A stretch of 64,000 nt of DNA from assembly GCF_965204195.1 (NCBI RefSeq), contig NZ_OZ241975.1, forward strand, positions 3,162,001 to 3,226,000. The letters run 5' to 3'. The notes below the pieces were generated by a model. It made no database searches. It was not told the DNA's origin and saw nothing but the letters and a program-made list of their open reading frames with translations. Within the stretch, counting starts at the first letter, position 1; every line of letters begins with the position of its first letter. Shown one piece after another: positions 62,912 to 64,000 of the stretch. Position numbers and translations under genes: made by a program. The DNA is from Poriferisodalis sp965204195. Its GTDB lineage: Bacteria; Actinomycetota; Acidimicrobiia; Acidimicrobiales; Poriferisodalaceae.

Positions 62912-62934
62912 CCCGCCGCGCTCGGCGCGGCCGG
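62912..62934. terminator. Convergent hairpin with TCG loop
   Basis: CCGCGC (62916-62921) and GCGCGG (62925-62930) close on a TCG loop, extended by an outer G-C pair and, past a mismatch, two more. It fills the 28-bp gap between the DUF1330 and SDR genes that end facing each other. No T-run, so termination would be hairpin- or Rho-based. Confidence 0.5.
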
Positions 62935-62938
62935 GTGA

Positions 62939-63691
62939 TCAGTTGAAGCTGGAACCGCCATTCACAAAGATGTTCTGCCCCGTCACGAAGTCGGACATCG
63001 GGCTCATCAGGTAGATCAGCGTGCCGACCAAATCCTCGGGCACCTGTGTGCGTGAGAACGCACGGCGTGCCCGGATGGCCACGTCCACTTCGGGCCGCGC
63101 GCTCGCGTATTCCTCGTTGTGGGGGATGTAGTCGGGCGTGATCGTGTTGACCGCGATGCCGTAGGAGCCGAGTTCGCGGGCCATCGCCCGGGTGAGACCC
63201 ACGATGGCCGACTTCGACGAGACGTAGTGCAGGAAACGCAGCGTTCCGTCGTTGACCGTCGTCGAGGAGATATTGACGATCTTGCCGCTCCCTTGGGCCT
63301 TCATCGTGGGCGCCACGGCTCTCGAGCACAGCCAGGTGCCCTTGACATTGATGGCGAAGCACCGGTCCCACTCGTCGGGCGCGATGTCCTCCATGAGCAC
63401 GCGCGCCGCTTCCATGAAGAACCCTGCGTTGTTGACGAGGCCATCGATGCGGCCGTACCGCTCCACCGCCGTGGCATCCATCTCCTCGGTCTGGGCCACA
63501 TCGGAGACGTCGGTGCGCACCTGCATCGCCTCGGCGCCCAGCGACACCAGCTCATCGACCGTCTCGCCGGCGTCAGACAGATCTGCGACCACCACGGTCG
63601 CCCCCTGCTCGGCGAGAGCCCGGCAATATGCCCTGCCGATGCCTTTGGCGCCTCCGGTCACGATGACCACCCGTCCATCGAGCATCCCCAT
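62939..63691 (-). CDS. Short-chain dehydrogenase/reductase (FabG-like)
   Basis: A 250-residue NAD(P)-dependent oxidoreductase. It has TGGAKGIGRAY, NNAGF, a catalytic Ser in NISSTTV and Tyr-x3-Lys in HYVSSKSA, then the C-terminal VTGQNIFVNGGSSFN. Closest to FabG/hydroxysteroid-dehydrogenase-like SDRs. The ATG follows GGGGAGGT. It is preceded on the same strand by an O-methyltransferase. Confidence 0.92.
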   Translation of the reverse strand: MGMLDGRVVIVTGGAKGIGRAYCRALAEQGATVVVADLSDAGETVDELVSLGAEAMQVRTDVSDVAQTEEMDATAVERYGRIDGLVNNAGFFMEAARVLMEDIAPDEWDRCFAINVKGTWLCSRAVAPTMKAQGSGKIVNISSTTVNDGTLRFLHYVSSKSAIVGLTRAMARELGSYGIAVNTITPDYIPHNEEYASARPEVDVAIRARRAFSRTQVPEDLVGTLIYLMSPMSDFVTGQNIFVNGGSSFN

Positions 63692-63757
63692 GCGGCACCT
63701 CCCCGTCGCTGAAGAAACCGGTCCCCCGCGAATGCGTCGGCCAGCTCGAACGACTGC

Positions 63758-64000
63758 CTACCGTATGCCAGCGTCACCTCCGCGACGGCTGATCATCGTG
63801 AGGCCGTCGCCGATCGGCAGCATCACGGTGCTGGCCCGGCTGTCGGTGGCGACGTGGTCGTTGAACGCGCGCAGCGCCTCGGCGGTTTCGTCGCCGCTGG
63901 CGGCGTCAGCGACCGCGCCGCCCCACAGCACGTTGTCCACCAAGATCACGCCGCCCGGCGACAGCCGCCCGAAGATCTCCTCGTAGTAGTCGAGATAGCC
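63758..64000 (-). CDS. O-methyltransferase (class I, SAM-dependent), C-terminal end only
   Basis: The last 80 residues of a gene that enters from the right edge. LSPGGVILVDNVLWGG, then ETAEALRAFNDHVATDSR and MLPIGDGLTMI are characteristic of the catechol-type O-methyltransferase family, in which the Asp-Asn of DNVLW binds metal. The N-terminal SAM-binding half is outside the window. Substrate unknown, probably a catechol-like phenol. Confidence 0.88.
   Translation of the reverse strand, partial: GYLDYYEEIFGRLSPGGVILVDNVLWGGAVADAASGDETAEALRAFNDHVATDSRASTVMLPIGDGLTMISRRGGDAGIR

Noticed and set aside
1..64000. CRISPR arrays, tRNA or rRNA genes, transposase genes
   Set aside because: No regularly spaced repeats, cloverleaf-like sequence, rRNA signature or transposase-like protein was found on either strand.

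Overview
This window reads as chromosomal DNA of a high-G+C actinobacterium, most like Acidimicrobiia (class-level inference only). The signs are tightly packed G+C-rich genes with many GTG/TTG starts and six luciferase-like, F420/flavin-type oxidoreductases. There are also amidohydrolases, CaiB/BaiF CoA-transferases, short-chain dehydrogenases and lipoproteins with acid-rich linkers. No rRNA, tRNA, CRISPR array or intact insertion sequence was seen.

Layout. 1-9.5 kb: branched-chain-type ABC binding protein, LLM oxidoreductase, ABC-F ATPase, metallophosphoesterase divergent from SurE, MFS transporter and SDR. 9.5-15 kb: a long convergent hairpin, sterol-desaturase-like enzyme, 5-formyltetrahydrofolate cyclo-ligase, an LLM/Tag operon, a second MFS and a VOC protein. 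15-17.6 kb: a three-gene operon ending in a selenoprotein of the UGSC type, with an in-frame TGA followed by a bacterial-type SECIS hairpin. 17.7-20 kb: AIM24-like protein and amidohydrolase. 20-26.4 kb: accessory patch with a toxin/antitoxin-like pair, VWA protein, a large Ala-rich protein, HpcH/HpaI aldolase, NIPSNAP protein, an A+T-rich structured segment and a Fic protein.

26.4-35.6 kb: phenylacetate-CoA ligase-like enzyme, LLM enzyme, MntA/HepT module, aminotransferase, lipoprotein, a nitroreductase-SRPBCC fusion and GluQRS. 35.6-42.2 kb: FtsX/LolD-type exporter, acyl-CoA carboxylase beta subunit, LLM enzyme and HicAB. 42.2-48.6 kb: acyl and CoA metabolism, with an SCO6745-like protein, LLM enzyme, an acyltransferase plus two coupled class III CoA-transferases, and a MaoC-like hydratase. 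48.6-54.7 kb: M1 peptidase, dienelactone hydrolase, membrane protein, LLM enzyme and amidohydrolase. 54.7-59.8 kb: complete BMP-family (nucleoside-type) ABC importer. 59.8-64 kb: esterase, an NCS2 permease with a C-terminal regulatory-looking domain, DUF1330 protein, SDR and a truncated O-methyltransferase.

Together these suggest a heterotroph that imports amino acids and nucleosides and breaks down diverse organic acids, aromatics or lipids through CoA-thioester chemistry and LLM redox enzymes. The strongest finding is the selenoprotein operon at 15,082-17,612. It implies a selenocysteine insertion machinery elsewhere in the genome.
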